A stretch of DNA of 64,000 bases, taken from contig JAZAHA010000034.1 of assembly GCA_036231565.1 (NCBI GenBank), positions 1 through 64,000 of the forward strand, in the 5' to 3' direction. A program made the position numbers and the translations under genes. A model generated the notes under the pieces. That model was not told where the DNA came from. It was given only the letters and a program-made list of their open reading frames with translations, and ran no database searches. Source of the DNA: Maricaulis sp036231565 (GTDB lineage Bacteria > Pseudomonadota > Alphaproteobacteria > Caulobacterales > Maricaulaceae). Shown here in pieces: positions 16,791-25,343 of this stretch. Position 1 is the first letter of the stretch, and the number at the start of each line of letters is the position of its first letter.

Positions 16791-17921
16791 ATGTTGCGTT
16801 TCAGTGTCCTGGCCCTGGCTCTCCTGGCTGCCGCCTGCGGCGGGCGGGAGGCAGCCACGCCGCAATTCATCGAGACCGGCAATCCGGCGCTGCTGAGCGA
16901 ATGGGGCATGATGGCATCGGACGGGCGGTCGCTTGTCCTGAGTGACGGGGTCGTGCCCTACGACCTCAACACGCCGCTGTTTTCCGATTACGCCCACAAA
17001 CAGCGCACGATCTGGATGCCCGAAGGCGTCAGCGCGACCTATCGCGAGAATGACGTGCTGGACTTTCCGGTCGGCACCGTCATCACCAAGACCTTCTACT
17101 ATCCGCGGACCGGTACGCCGGAAGAGGTTCGCAGCACACTGGAAACCGCGCCCGGATGGCAGCCCGATGGCCTCGACCTTGCCGGGATACGCCTGGTCGA
17201 GACGCGCATCCTCGTCCACCGCGAAAGCGGCTGGGTTGCCCTGCCCTATGTGTGGAATGCCGACCAGACCGATGCCGAGCTGCGCCGGGCGGGCGAAATC
17301 ATCCGCCTGACGGCCACCGATGCAGACGGCCACGCGCAAGACTTTGCCTATGCCGTACCGAACGCCAATCAGTGTGCCGGCTGTCACGCGGTGAACAATA
17401 CCACGCGGCAGATCCAGCCGATCGGCCCCGCGCCGCGCCACATCAATCGCGACTACGCCTATGCCGGCGGCACGCAGAACCAGCTCGAACACCTTCACGC
17501 GGCCGGCTATCTGGGCGAGTGGCCGGGGGCGGAGACAACACCGCGTGCAGTGAACTATCTCGACTCGGCCGAACCGCTGGATGCACGTGCCCGTGCCTAT
17601 CTCGACATCAACTGCGCGCATTGCCACAACCCCGCCGGACCGGCCGACACGTCGGGCCTTCACCTGCAGCATGATGCGCCCACCGGCCCTAATCTGGGTC
17701 TGTGCAAACTGCCGATCGCGGCGGGGGGCGGCACGGGCGGGCGGCGCTTCGGGATCATGCCGGGCGAGCCGGAGGAATCCATACTCCTCTATAGAATGGA
17801 GACGAATGACCCTGGCGCGATGATGCCCGAACTGGGACGCGCAATCCGGCACGAGGAAGGTATTGCCCTGATCCGGCAATGGATTTCGGAACTGGACGCG
17901 GATTGCCAGGCGCGCGGCTAA
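16791..17921 (+). CDS. di-heme c-type lipoprotein, SO_2930 / HNE_0200 family
   Basis: 376-aa lipoprotein. The signal peptide has lipobox LAAAC (lipidated Cys16). Two heme c attachment motifs are visible: CAGCH (195-199) and CAHCH (275-279). The N-terminal half, with FETGNPALLSEWG-like and PLFSDYAHK stretches, is characteristic of the family (TIGR03806, from memory). It should sit in the periplasm, probably anchored to a membrane, and carry out electron transfer or an oxidation; the reaction is unknown. It follows the beta-helix lipoprotein by 7 bases and is almost certainly co-transcribed. Its hemes would be attached by the Ccm system, part of which is encoded at 31.8-35.7 kb. Confidence 0.9.
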   Translation: MLRFSVLALALLAAACGGREAATPQFIETGNPALLSEWGMMASDGRSLVLSDGVVPYDLNTPLFSDYAHKQRTIWMPEGVSATYRENDVLDFPVGTVITKTFYYPRTGTPEEVRSTLETAPGWQPDGLDLAGIRLVETRILVHRESGWVALPYVWNADQTDAELRRAGEIIRLTATDADGHAQDFAYAVPNANQCAGCHAVNNTTRQIQPIGPAPRHINRDYAYAGGTQNQLEHLHAAGYLGEWPGAETTPRAVNYLDSAEPLDARARAYLDINCAHCHNPAGPADTSGLHLQHDAPTGPNLGLCKLPIAAGGGTGGRRFGIMPGEPEESILLYRMETNDPGAMMPELGRAIRHEEGIALIRQWISELDADCQARG

Positions 17922-18051
17922 GCTTCTCCTGTCACGCGAATTTCGCGAACCGACATATTGAGAGAGGCGAGCCGTAAGGTTAACGTCCCCGCTGGCGCGT
18001 CACGACAACCGGACAATCCACCAAGGCGCGTCATCAACGGGGAGATCATCC

Positions 18052-18363
18052 ATGCTTCTGACAACAATCGCCGTCCTCGCCCTGCAGGCCGCACCGGCCG
18101 ACATGCTGGTCGAGAACGCGCTTCAGGTCTCGACTACCCAGGGCAGCTATATCACCTATTTCAATGCCGACGGGACCTACACCACGAATATCGGCATCGA
18201 AGGCTCCTGGGAAATCCGCGGCAATGAAGTGTGCGTCGAGCGCTCGACCGGCGAACACGGCTGTGCGCCGATCCAGGAAAATCTCGAACTCGGCGCGAGC
18301 TGGGAAGGCGAGAATGCCGCAACCGGCGAAACAGTGACCTATACCATCGTCGCACGCGAATAG
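18052..18363 (+). CDS. small exported protein of unknown function
   Basis: 103-aa protein with a short signal peptide (residues 1 to about 15, LALQAAPA). A compact beta-rich domain follows, with GTYTTNIGIEGSWEIRGNEVC reading like a lipocalin-like or META-type strand pair. It has two cysteines (in NEVCVERSTGEHGC), probably a disulfide. No family is assigned with confidence. GGGGAG lies before the ATG, and a strong terminator follows 24 bases after the stop, so the gene ends a unit. It lies 130 bases after the di-heme gene and could be a third member of that operon, but nothing else supports this. Confidence 0.65.
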   Translation: MLLTTIAVLALQAAPADMLVENALQVSTTQGSYITYFNADGTYTTNIGIEGSWEIRGNEVCVERSTGEHGCAPIQENLELGASWEGENAATGETVTYTIVARE

Positions 18364-18386
18364 GCTTGCGCGCCGCTGGAAAGAAT

Positions 18387-18416
18387 AAGGGGCGCTCCAG
18401 CCGGGCGCCCCTTTTT
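18387..18416 (+). terminator. rho-independent terminator
   Basis: 9-bp stem AAGGGGCGC (18387-18395) / GCGCCCCTT (18405-18413) followed by TTT. The A-rich left flank could let it serve the convergent minus-strand peptidase gene (stop at 18443) as well. Confidence 0.88.
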
Positions 18417-18442
18417 GCTCAGGTTCCGATCGCGATGGCGAG

Positions 18443-19816
18443 CTACTCGCCAAAGCTCCCGGCCGGTCCCGGGAAGACGACCGGGGTTTCCGAACCATCC
18501 GTCGCAACGGCACTGACGCCGAAGTAATAATTGTCGATTACCACATTCTCGAGCGTGTACTCGCCAACCCGGCCGACGAAACGGCTCCATTGCCATTGCG
18601 GCTGGTCGGTGAGGCGCCAATGGACGCGATAGCCGGCCAGATTTCCCGCGGCCTCGCCGGTTGCCATGTCCCAGCGCAGCGTCGTCGAAGGCTGCACAGC
18701 CCCCTCGATCTCGACATTCGCCGGGAAAGGCGGCGCGCCGGCCATCTGAGCCATCACGGCGACATTCAGCGAAGTCAGCTTCGCGGCGTGAGCGAAGTCG
18801 ACCCCCTCCAGCGTATCGCCATAGACACGGCCATCCTCGGTGCGCAGATCCTGGTGCTGGCGGTCGTAGTGTTCATTTGTCTCCATGATCCGCACGCCAG
18901 GCATGCCCGCCTCGTTGAAAGGCCGGTGATGACCGCCGCGGCCAAACCGGTCGAGCCGGTAGACCATCATCACGTCCAGATTAGGTATGTACTGATCGGC
19001 CGTGCGATCGACGAAACGCGCCAGATTGCGCGACGGGCTGTCGACCTCGCCGCCGGTAAAGCGGCGCTGGCGGGCCTCGTCCTCGGTCTCCACATAACGC
19101 GTCCCTTCGGAGAAGACCCGCGCCGTCGTATTGTCGATCACACCGTTGATCCCGGCGATGTTGGAGATCATGTCATTGTTCAGCACACCCTTGATGCGCC
19201 AGCCCTGTTCCAGCGCATGGGCGGCGACGATCTGCCCGCCGAACAGGCCCTGCTCCTCGCCGGACAGGCCCGCATAGATAATCGAACCGGCAAACTCGTG
19301 CTGGCTGAGAACGCGCGCCGCCTCGATGACCCCGGCCATGCCGGACGCATTGTCGTTGGCACCGGGGCTGTCGGATGTGCCGTCGAGCGGGTCGGAGACC
19401 CGGCTGTCGATATCGCCGGACATCATCACGAAACGGTCAGGGTCCAGCGTGCCGCGCTGGATAGCGATCACGGAGACGACCTCGGTCGGTTCGGGAATAC
19501 GGCGCTCGCCTGAGATCGTGTCGGAAACATACATCACCTCAAGACAGCCGCCGCACTCGGCCGAGATACGCTCGAACTCGTCATGGATCCAGCGGCGTGC
19601 GGCACCGATACCGCGGGTGTCGCTTTCGGTTTCCGACAGGGTGTGGCGCGTGCCGAAATTCACGAGGGTGCGGATATCCTGCTCGATCCGGTCGGCAGAC
19701 ACGGCCGCAACATAATCGTGCACGGCGAGGACTTCGGCCGGCGGCGCCTGCTCCTGGGCCAGGACCGGCATGGACAGGAGCGCCGCCGCTGCGGCGGCGG
19801 TGGTCAGATTACGCAT
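18443..19816 (-). CDS. exported M28-family metallopeptidase with C-terminal Fn3-like domain
   Basis: 457-aa secreted peptidase. The signal peptide covers residues 1-21 (ending PVLAQ). The M28 catalytic domain (about 110-350) shows a bridging Asp in GANDNASG (Asp155), the catalytic/ligand Glu pair in GEEQG (187-188) and NND (Asp215). The first metal ligand, usually His in a H-x-D motif, reads GDIDS, with Asp135 in place of His. The tail (about 365-457) looks like a fibronectin type III domain. ATG 19816 is chosen for GGGGAG upstream; a longer upstream reading has no signal peptide at its start. It probably removes N-terminal amino acids from peptides in the periplasm. Confidence 0.87.
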   Translation of the reverse strand: MRNLTTAAAAAALLSMPVLAQEQAPPAEVLAVHDYVAAVSADRIEQDIRTLVNFGTRHTLSETESDTRGIGAARRWIHDEFERISAECGGCLEVMYVSDTISGERRIPEPTEVVSVIAIQRGTLDPDRFVMMSGDIDSRVSDPLDGTSDSPGANDNASGMAGVIEAARVLSQHEFAGSIIYAGLSGEEQGLFGGQIVAAHALEQGWRIKGVLNNDMISNIAGINGVIDNTTARVFSEGTRYVETEDEARQRRFTGGEVDSPSRNLARFVDRTADQYIPNLDVMMVYRLDRFGRGGHHRPFNEAGMPGVRIMETNEHYDRQHQDLRTEDGRVYGDTLEGVDFAHAAKLTSLNVAVMAQMAGAPPFPANVEIEGAVQPSTTLRWDMATGEAAGNLAGYRVHWRLTDQPQWQWSRFVGRVGEYTLENVVIDNYYFGVSAVATDGSETPVVFPGPAGSFGE

Positions 19817-19911
19817 GAGAGACTCCCCAATTCGTCTGGCCGCCAGTGTGGCGGCGATGCCGCGCGGGTCAAGCGAACTGGGGAGCATGTTGAGCAAAAT
19901 CGTGCCTTTCC

Positions 19912-20886
19912 CTAGGGCACCAGCACCACCTTGCCGATCGCCTTGCGGCCGGAGAGCGAGTTGAAGGCGTCGAGGAAGTCCTCGAGCTTGTAGGTGCCCG
20001 CCACATAAGGCTTGATCTTGCCCGCTTCGAACATGTCGAAGAGCTCCTGCATGTTCTTGCGGTGCTCCTGCGGCAGGGCTCCGGCCCAGGCCCCCCAGAA
20101 CACGCCGACCACGCTGGCCACTTTCAGAAGCGGCAGGTTGAGCGGCAGTTTCGGGATATCGCCGGCCGCAAATCCGATCACCAGATGCTTGCCGCCAAAG
20201 GCGATGCCGCGGAAGGCCGCTTCAGTGTATTCGCCGCCGACCGGATCGTAGATCACGTCCACACCCTTGCCGCCGGTCAGCTCCTTGATGCGGGCCTTCA
20301 GGTCCTCGGTGGAGTAGTTGGTCAGCTCGTCCGCGCCGTGCTCCTTGCACACGGCCAGCTTCTCGTCCGACGAGGCAGCAGCGATCACCTTGGCGCCCAT
20401 CGCCTTGCCCAGTTCGACCGTCGCCAGGCCGACACCGCCGGCGGCGCCGAGCACGAGGAGCGTCTGGCCCGGCTTCAGCTCGGCCCGCTGCTTCAGCGCG
20501 TGATAGGAGGTGCCGTAGACGATGGTCAGGCCTGCCGCCGCCTCGAACGGCATGCTGTCGGGGATCTTCGTCAGCGCGGGCGCCGGTAGCACGGCCTCGG
20601 CCGCAAAGGCACCGGTCGGCGTGTTGAACATCACGCGGTCGCCGACCGCGAAACCGTCAACGCCCTCGCCCAGCTCGCGGATCACGCCAGCACCTTCCGT
20701 ACCCGGCACGAAAGGCAGTTCCGGCTTGAACTGGTACTGACCCCGCACACACAACAGATCCGGGAAGTTGAGACCGCCCGCTTTCACATCGACCAGGACA
20801 TGGCCCGGCTTGAGTTCCGGCGTGTCGATCTCCTCGACCTTCATGTTCGCTTCGGGTCCGAATTCGCGGCACAGGAGCGCTTTCAT
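19912..20886 (-). CDS. NAD(P)H:quinone oxidoreductase-like medium-chain dehydrogenase
   Basis: 324-aa member of the zinc-independent quinone oxidoreductase branch of the medium-chain dehydrogenases. It has a GroES-like domain with LNFPDLLCVRGQYQ, the PGTEGAGVI segment and a Rossmann motif LVLGAAGGVGLATVELGKAMGA (about 144-165). It shows no structural or catalytic zinc ligands. Members reduce quinones or alpha,beta-unsaturated carbonyls, including enoyl-CoA. It is the last gene of the eight-gene beta-oxidation operon (44 bases after the SDR), so an enoyl reductase role on a CoA intermediate is plausible but inferred. GGGGAGGA precedes the ATG. Confidence 0.88.
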   Translation of the reverse strand: MKALLCREFGPEANMKVEEIDTPELKPGHVLVDVKAGGLNFPDLLCVRGQYQFKPELPFVPGTEGAGVIRELGEGVDGFAVGDRVMFNTPTGAFAAEAVLPAPALTKIPDSMPFEAAAGLTIVYGTSYHALKQRAELKPGQTLLVLGAAGGVGLATVELGKAMGAKVIAAASSDEKLAVCKEHGADELTNYSTEDLKARIKELTGGKGVDVIYDPVGGEYTEAAFRGIAFGGKHLVIGFAAGDIPKLPLNLPLLKVASVVGVFWGAWAGALPQEHRKNMQELFDMFEAGKIKPYVAGTYKLEDFLDAFNSLSGRKAIGKVVLVP

Positions 20887-20929
20887 GGATGTCCTCCCCG
20901 GACTGTTCGTGGGTGTGTCTTGACCTGGT

Positions 20930-21850
20930 CTAACCGAGCTTCACGCCGTGATGCGCAGCGGCCTTGGTCAGGAATTTGATCGTCTGTTCGCCGCCGGCCT
21001 GGAATTCCTTCTGGGCGGCGGGATCCTTGATGGCATCGAACTGCGCCGCAACATTCTCCGGCGTCAGCTCTTCCGGCGGCAGATAGATGCCGTCGGTTTC
21101 GTAGATTTTCGTCGCGGCAAAACCGCCGGCGCCGGCGCACAGGATGGTGCGCGAGGGGCCATCTTCGGACACGAGGTAGACGAGCCCCGTCGATACGGTT
21201 TCCGGCTTCATCAGGTCGAGCGCAGCCGGCGGCAGCAGACCTTCCGTCATGCGCGTCGCTGCGGTCGGGGCCAGGCAATTGACGCGGATGTCGTACTTCT
21301 GGCCTTCGAGATGCAGCGTGTTCATGAAGCCCACGACAGCCATCTTGGCGGCGCCGTAATTGGACTGGCCGAAATTGCCGTAGAGGCCGGACGAGGACGA
21401 GGTCATCGCGATACGGCCGTAATTCTGCTCGCGCATGATGTCCCAGACCGCCTTGGTGCAGACGACGGAGCCCATGAGGTGGACGTCGACCACGGCCTGG
21501 AAATCGGAAATATCCATCTTGGCGAAGGACTTGTCGCGCAGGATGCCGGCATTGTTCACCAGCACGTCAACCCGGCCCCAGGTGTCCATGGCCTGTTTGA
21601 CCATGTCCGCGACCTCGTCGGCCTTGGTGACATTGGCGGTGTGCGAGATGGCGTCGCCGCCCGCAGCGCGGATCTCGCTGGCCACGTCTTCTGCGGCCGA
21701 ACCGGTGCCCGTGCCATCCACCGAACCGCCCAGATCATTGACCACCACCTTGGCACCACGTGCCGCCAGCGCCATGGCGTGGCAACGGCCCAGCCCCAGG
21801 CCGGCGCCGGTGACAATGGCCACGCGGCCGTCGTAACTAATCTCACTCAT
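20930..21850 (-). CDS. SDR, (3R)-hydroxyacyl-CoA dehydrogenase-like (17beta-HSD4 N-terminal type)
   Basis: 306-aa SDR with TGAGLGLGRCHA (cofactor site), NDLGG after the second strand, NNAGILRD and the catalytic YGAAK. The NDLGG...DGTGTG insertion and the DGIYLPPEELTPENVA-type C-terminal extension match the dehydrogenase part of peroxisomal multifunctional enzyme 2. That enzyme oxidises (3R)-hydroxyacyl-CoA, including bile-acid side-chain intermediates. The MaoC hydratase immediately upstream would supply (3R)-hydroxyacyl-CoA, so the two genes together reproduce the hydratase-2/dehydrogenase pair. Confidence 0.88.
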   Translation of the reverse strand: MSEISYDGRVAIVTGAGLGLGRCHAMALAARGAKVVVNDLGGSVDGTGTGSAAEDVASEIRAAGGDAISHTANVTKADEVADMVKQAMDTWGRVDVLVNNAGILRDKSFAKMDISDFQAVVDVHLMGSVVCTKAVWDIMREQNYGRIAMTSSSSGLYGNFGQSNYGAAKMAVVGFMNTLHLEGQKYDIRVNCLAPTAATRMTEGLLPPAALDLMKPETVSTGLVYLVSEDGPSRTILCAGAGGFAATKIYETDGIYLPPEELTPENVAAQFDAIKDPAAQKEFQAGGEQTIKFLTKAAAHHGVKLG

Positions 21851-21880
21851 AGCCAGTCTCTTCTCTTGAACGTGTCCGGA

Positions 21881-22342
21881 TCAGCCGACGATCTGCAGGG
21901 TCAGCCAGTGCGCCATGAGGGCCGGCTTGTCCTCGCCCTCGATCTCGACGGTAACGGCGTATTTCAGCATCCATTGTCCCGGATTGCGCTCGGTGGCGTC
22001 TTCCAGGACGAAACGGCCGCGGATCTTCTTTCCGGCCCGTACGGGCTGGAGGAAGCGCACCTTGTCGAAGCCGTAATTGATGCCCATCGCGATACCGTCG
22101 AGCACCAGCGTCGTGTTGGCGGCGAGCGCGGACAGCATGGACAGCGACAGGAAGCCGTGGGCGATGGTACCACCGAACGGTGTTTCCTTCGCGGCCCGCT
22201 CCGGGTCGATGTGGATGAATTGATGGTCTTCGGTCACATCGGCGAAGACATCGATGCGCGACTGGTCGATCTCGATCCAGTCGGACACGCCGATTTCCTG
22301 TCCGATATGGTCCTTGAGCGTGTCGGCCTTGATTACCGGCAT
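21881..22342 (-). CDS. MaoC-family (R)-specific enoyl-CoA hydratase
   Basis: 153-aa single hot-dog domain MaoC dehydratase. The hydratase-2 motif reads DVFADVTEDHQFIHIDPERAA (Asp/His catalytic pair in DxxxxH) and is followed by FGGTIAHGFLSLSM. It hydrates trans-2-enoyl-CoA to (3R)-hydroxyacyl-CoA. Its ATG (22340-22342) shares one base with the stop of the acyl-CoA ligase (TGATG), so the genes are translationally coupled. An in-frame reading that continues upstream through the ligase is spurious, since the homology begins at this Met. Confidence 0.92.
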   Translation of the reverse strand: MPVIKADTLKDHIGQEIGVSDWIEIDQSRIDVFADVTEDHQFIHIDPERAAKETPFGGTIAHGFLSLSMLSALAANTTLVLDGIAMGINYGFDKVRFLQPVRAGKKIRGRFVLEDATERNPGQWMLKYAVTVEIEGEDKPALMAHWLTLQIVG

Positions 22343-24054
22343 CAGGCAGTCTCCTCGTCTTTCAGCAGCATTTTGCGCAGGCCCGGCTTGTCGATCTTGC
22401 TCGTGCCGCCACGCGGCAGCGGCCCGTCCATGCGCCAGATGCGATCCGGCAGCTTGAAGGCCGCCAGGTGCGGTTTCAGGAAATCGATGATGTCCTGGTC
22501 GGACAGATCCGCCCCGTCTCGCAGCAGGATTGCCGCGCCGACGCGCTCGCCCAGGCGCTCGTCGGGGATGCCGATCACGGCCGCTTCCAGAATATCCGGA
22601 TGCTTGGCCAGCGCGCCCTCGACCTCGAGGCAGGAGACGTTCTCGCCGCCGCGGATCACCATGTCCTTGATGCGATCGACGATGAACAGGAAGCCGTCCT
22701 CGTCGATGATCCCGACATCGCCGGTCTTGAACCAGCGGTCCTCCGTCAGCACGGCCGCTGTCGCTTCCGGCTGGTTGAGATAGCCACGGAAAACCGCCGG
22801 CGACTTGATCCACACCTCACCCGGCTCGCCGCGCGGGGTCTCGTTGCCGGCTTCGTCGACCGTCTTGATGAAGGTGACCGCGGGCAGCGGCAGACCGCAG
22901 GAGCCCGGCTTGGCCTGGTATTCCGAATAGCCGTTATAGGTGCCCAGCGCATTGGTCTCCGTGAGACCATAACCCGACGATGCCCAGGCTTTCGGGAAGA
23001 CCTGGTTGATCTTCTCGACATGCGCTTCGGGACGTTTGGCGCCGCCGGTGCCCATACCCTGCAGCGTGTCCAGCGTGACGCCACGGCGCTCGGCCTCCAG
23101 CGTCAGCTCGTGCGACATGGTCGGCACGCCCACCATATCGGTCAGCTTCTCGCGCTGGATCAGCTCGACCGCATCGCCCGCATCCCATTTGCGCATCAGC
23201 ACCATCTTGCGGCCGGAGAAAAGCGACAGCAGGAAAACGGCATGCGAGCCGGTGCAGTGGAAAAGCGGCAGGCAAACCAGAACGCCCGGATCGCCTTCGG
23301 TGAAGTCCTCGTCATTATTGGCCAGGCGCAGGGATGCACCGAGCAGCGCAAACGACAGGATCGTCGTCACGGCGCCGCGATGGGTGAGCACGGCACCCTT
23401 GGGCGAGCCCGTTGATCCCGACGTGTAGAAGATGGCGAAATCGCTGTCCGGATCGATGGCGATGGCCGGCGGCTCCTGTCCCGCACAGGCTGCGACCATG
23501 GCGTCGAATGTGTCGGCGACATCGTCAAGCTCGCCACGGCCGGCAATCAGGGTGAGGCCCAGGCTCGCCTGGTGCGGCCGCAAGCGCTCGATCTGCCGGG
23601 CACCGGCTATGACGATCTTGGCGCCGCAATCGGACAGGCCGAAACCCATCTCCTCGCTGGTCCACCAACCATTGAGCGGCACCACGACACCACCGGCAGC
23701 AATGATACCGAGAAAGGCCGCCATCCATTCCGGCGAGTTGCGCATCGCCAGCGCGATACGCGTGCCGGGTGTCACGCCGTGACGCTGGATCAGCGCGTTG
23801 GCAAAGGCCACGGAACGGCCGACCAGTTCACCGAAAGTCCAGCGCTGATCCTCGAAGATCACGCCTTCCTTCTCGGCGTGCTCCATCGCCTTCATCAGCA
23901 GAAAGCGCAGGTCGCCCGGTGCGTTCACATAGGCCGGCTGGCGAACACCGAGAATCTCGGCTTCGCCAACATTGAGGACTTCCTCGGCTTGGGTGATCTG
24001 GCGGGCAATCGCTTCCAGCTGCGCGCGGGCGGGCGCCTGCTTGCGCTGTGCCAT
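22342..24054 (-). CDS. AMP-forming acyl-CoA ligase
   Basis: 570-aa adenylate-forming enzyme. The P-loop-like motif is YTSGSTGSPKGAVLTHRG (about 214-231), YGLTETNAL is the A5 motif, TGDVGIIDEDGFLFIVDR the hinge/A8 region, and GGTSKIDKPGLRKML holds the catalytic Lys (A10). It activates a carboxylic acid to its CoA thioester, the entry step to this operon. The acid is unknown. It starts 2 bases after the acyl-CoA dehydrogenase stop and its stop overlaps the MaoC start. Confidence 0.92.
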   Translation of the reverse strand: MAQRKQAPARAQLEAIARQITQAEEVLNVGEAEILGVRQPAYVNAPGDLRFLLMKAMEHAEKEGVIFEDQRWTFGELVGRSVAFANALIQRHGVTPGTRIALAMRNSPEWMAAFLGIIAAGGVVVPLNGWWTSEEMGFGLSDCGAKIVIAGARQIERLRPHQASLGLTLIAGRGELDDVADTFDAMVAACAGQEPPAIAIDPDSDFAIFYTSGSTGSPKGAVLTHRGAVTTILSFALLGASLRLANNDEDFTEGDPGVLVCLPLFHCTGSHAVFLLSLFSGRKMVLMRKWDAGDAVELIQREKLTDMVGVPTMSHELTLEAERRGVTLDTLQGMGTGGAKRPEAHVEKINQVFPKAWASSGYGLTETNALGTYNGYSEYQAKPGSCGLPLPAVTFIKTVDEAGNETPRGEPGEVWIKSPAVFRGYLNQPEATAAVLTEDRWFKTGDVGIIDEDGFLFIVDRIKDMVIRGGENVSCLEVEGALAKHPDILEAAVIGIPDERLGERVGAAILLRDGADLSDQDIIDFLKPHLAAFKLPDRIWRMDGPLPRGGTSKIDKPGLRKMLLKDEETA

Positions 24055-24056
24055 GA

Positions 24057-25295
24057 TCAGCCCTCCAGGGTTTCGTTGACGTAGCGCTTGAGCTCCTTGC
24101 GGGCGATCACCATGCGGTGCACCGCATCCGGTCCGTCAGCGAAGCGCAGCGTGCGCAGGCCGGTGAACATCATGGCCAGCGGCGTGTCCTGGGAAATGCC
24201 CGTACCACCATGCATCTGCATGGCCTCATCCACGGTATCCAGAGCGACACGCGGTGCGATGACCTTGATCTGGGAGATCCACGGCGCAGCGGCGCGCGGA
24301 TCGCCCTGGTCCATCATCCAGGCGGCCTTGAGGCACAGGAGGCGTGCCTGTTCGATCGCCATGCGGCGTTCGGCAATGATGTCGCGGTTGGCGCCGAGCT
24401 TGGCCAGCGGCTGGCCGAAGGCCGTGCGCGAGACCGAGCGGCGGCACAGGAGTTCCAGCGCCCGCTCGGCCTGGCCGATGGCCCGCATGCAGTGGTGGAT
24501 GCGGCCCGGCCCGAGGCGGCCCTGGGAAATCTCGAACCCGCGGCCACGGCCGAGGATCAGCGCATCCTTGGGCACGCGGACATTGGTGAACTTGATATGC
24601 ATGTGGCCGTGCGGCGCATCGTCATGGCCGAATACGGTCATCGGACGCAGGATCTCGATACCCGGCAGGCCGGCCTCGACGAGGAATTGCGAATGGCGGC
24701 CGTGACGCGGCGCGTCGTCGCCCTCGGTCCTGGTCATCAGGACATAGACCGAACAGCGCGGATCGCCGGCACCGGACGCCCAGTATTTCTCGCCATTGAG
24801 CACCCACTCATCGCCATCCAGCTCGGCCTTGAAGGCGATATTGGTGGCGTCCGAGGAAGCGACGTCCGGCTCGGTCATCAGATAGGCCGAGCGGATCTTA
24901 CCCTCGAGCAGCGGCTCCAGCCATTTCTTCTTCTGCTCGGCATTCCCGTAGCGCTCGATGACTTCCATATTGCCGGTGTCCGGCGCGGAGCAGTTGAAGG
25001 TTTCTGCGGCCAGATGGGACCAGCCCATTTCCTCGGCGAGGTAGGCGTATTCCACCGTGGTGAGGCCGTAGCCGCGATCGGAACCGGTCAGCCAGAAATT
25101 CCACAGGCCGCGCTCGCGCGCCTTTGCCTTGAGGCTTTCCAGGATCTCGGTCTGGCGGTCGGTAAAGGCGAAACGGTCACCCGCCTTGCCGATCTCCGCG
25201 TGATACTCCGCTTCCAGCGGCATCACCTCGTCGCGCACCATGGCGCGAACCTGTTCCACCAGCGGACGTACCCGCTCCGTCATACCCAGATCCAT
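24057..25295 (-). CDS. acyl-CoA dehydrogenase, ACAD10/11-like
   Basis: 412-aa FAD flavoprotein. TEPDVASSDATNI (FAD/substrate loop), WVLNGEKYWASGAGD and QMHGGTGISQDTPLA are typical. The C-terminal helix reads LRFADGPDAVH where most family members have YEGTxxxx with the catalytic Glu. This ADGPDxVH form is shared with the ACAD10/11 branch, in which Asp replaces Glu. The second of two adjacent ATGs (25295) has the better spacing to GGGGAG. Downstream of the SDR by 48 bases and 2 bases before the ligase, it belongs to the same operon. The likely substrate is a long, branched or hydroxylated acyl-CoA. Confidence 0.9.
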   Translation of the reverse strand: MDLGMTERVRPLVEQVRAMVRDEVMPLEAEYHAEIGKAGDRFAFTDRQTEILESLKAKARERGLWNFWLTGSDRGYGLTTVEYAYLAEEMGWSHLAAETFNCSAPDTGNMEVIERYGNAEQKKKWLEPLLEGKIRSAYLMTEPDVASSDATNIAFKAELDGDEWVLNGEKYWASGAGDPRCSVYVLMTRTEGDDAPRHGRHSQFLVEAGLPGIEILRPMTVFGHDDAPHGHMHIKFTNVRVPKDALILGRGRGFEISQGRLGPGRIHHCMRAIGQAERALELLCRRSVSRTAFGQPLAKLGANRDIIAERRMAIEQARLLCLKAAWMMDQGDPRAAAPWISQIKVIAPRVALDTVDEAMQMHGGTGISQDTPLAMMFTGLRTLRFADGPDAVHRMVIARKELKRYVNETLEG

Positions 25296-25343
25296 CATTA
25301 CTCCCCTTTATCGTCCTGGCTGTTGTCGTTTCTCGTTGAATTG

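Noticed and set aside
17936..17949. CGCGAA-T-TTCGCG palindrome after the di-heme gene
   Set aside because: Short, GC-rich arms are frequent by chance in this composition, and no matching copy was seen near other genes.
22343..22813. In-frame N-terminal extension of the MaoC protein
   Set aside because: It lies inside the acyl-CoA ligase gene in another frame. MaoC homology starts at the Met at 22342, coupled to the ligase stop.
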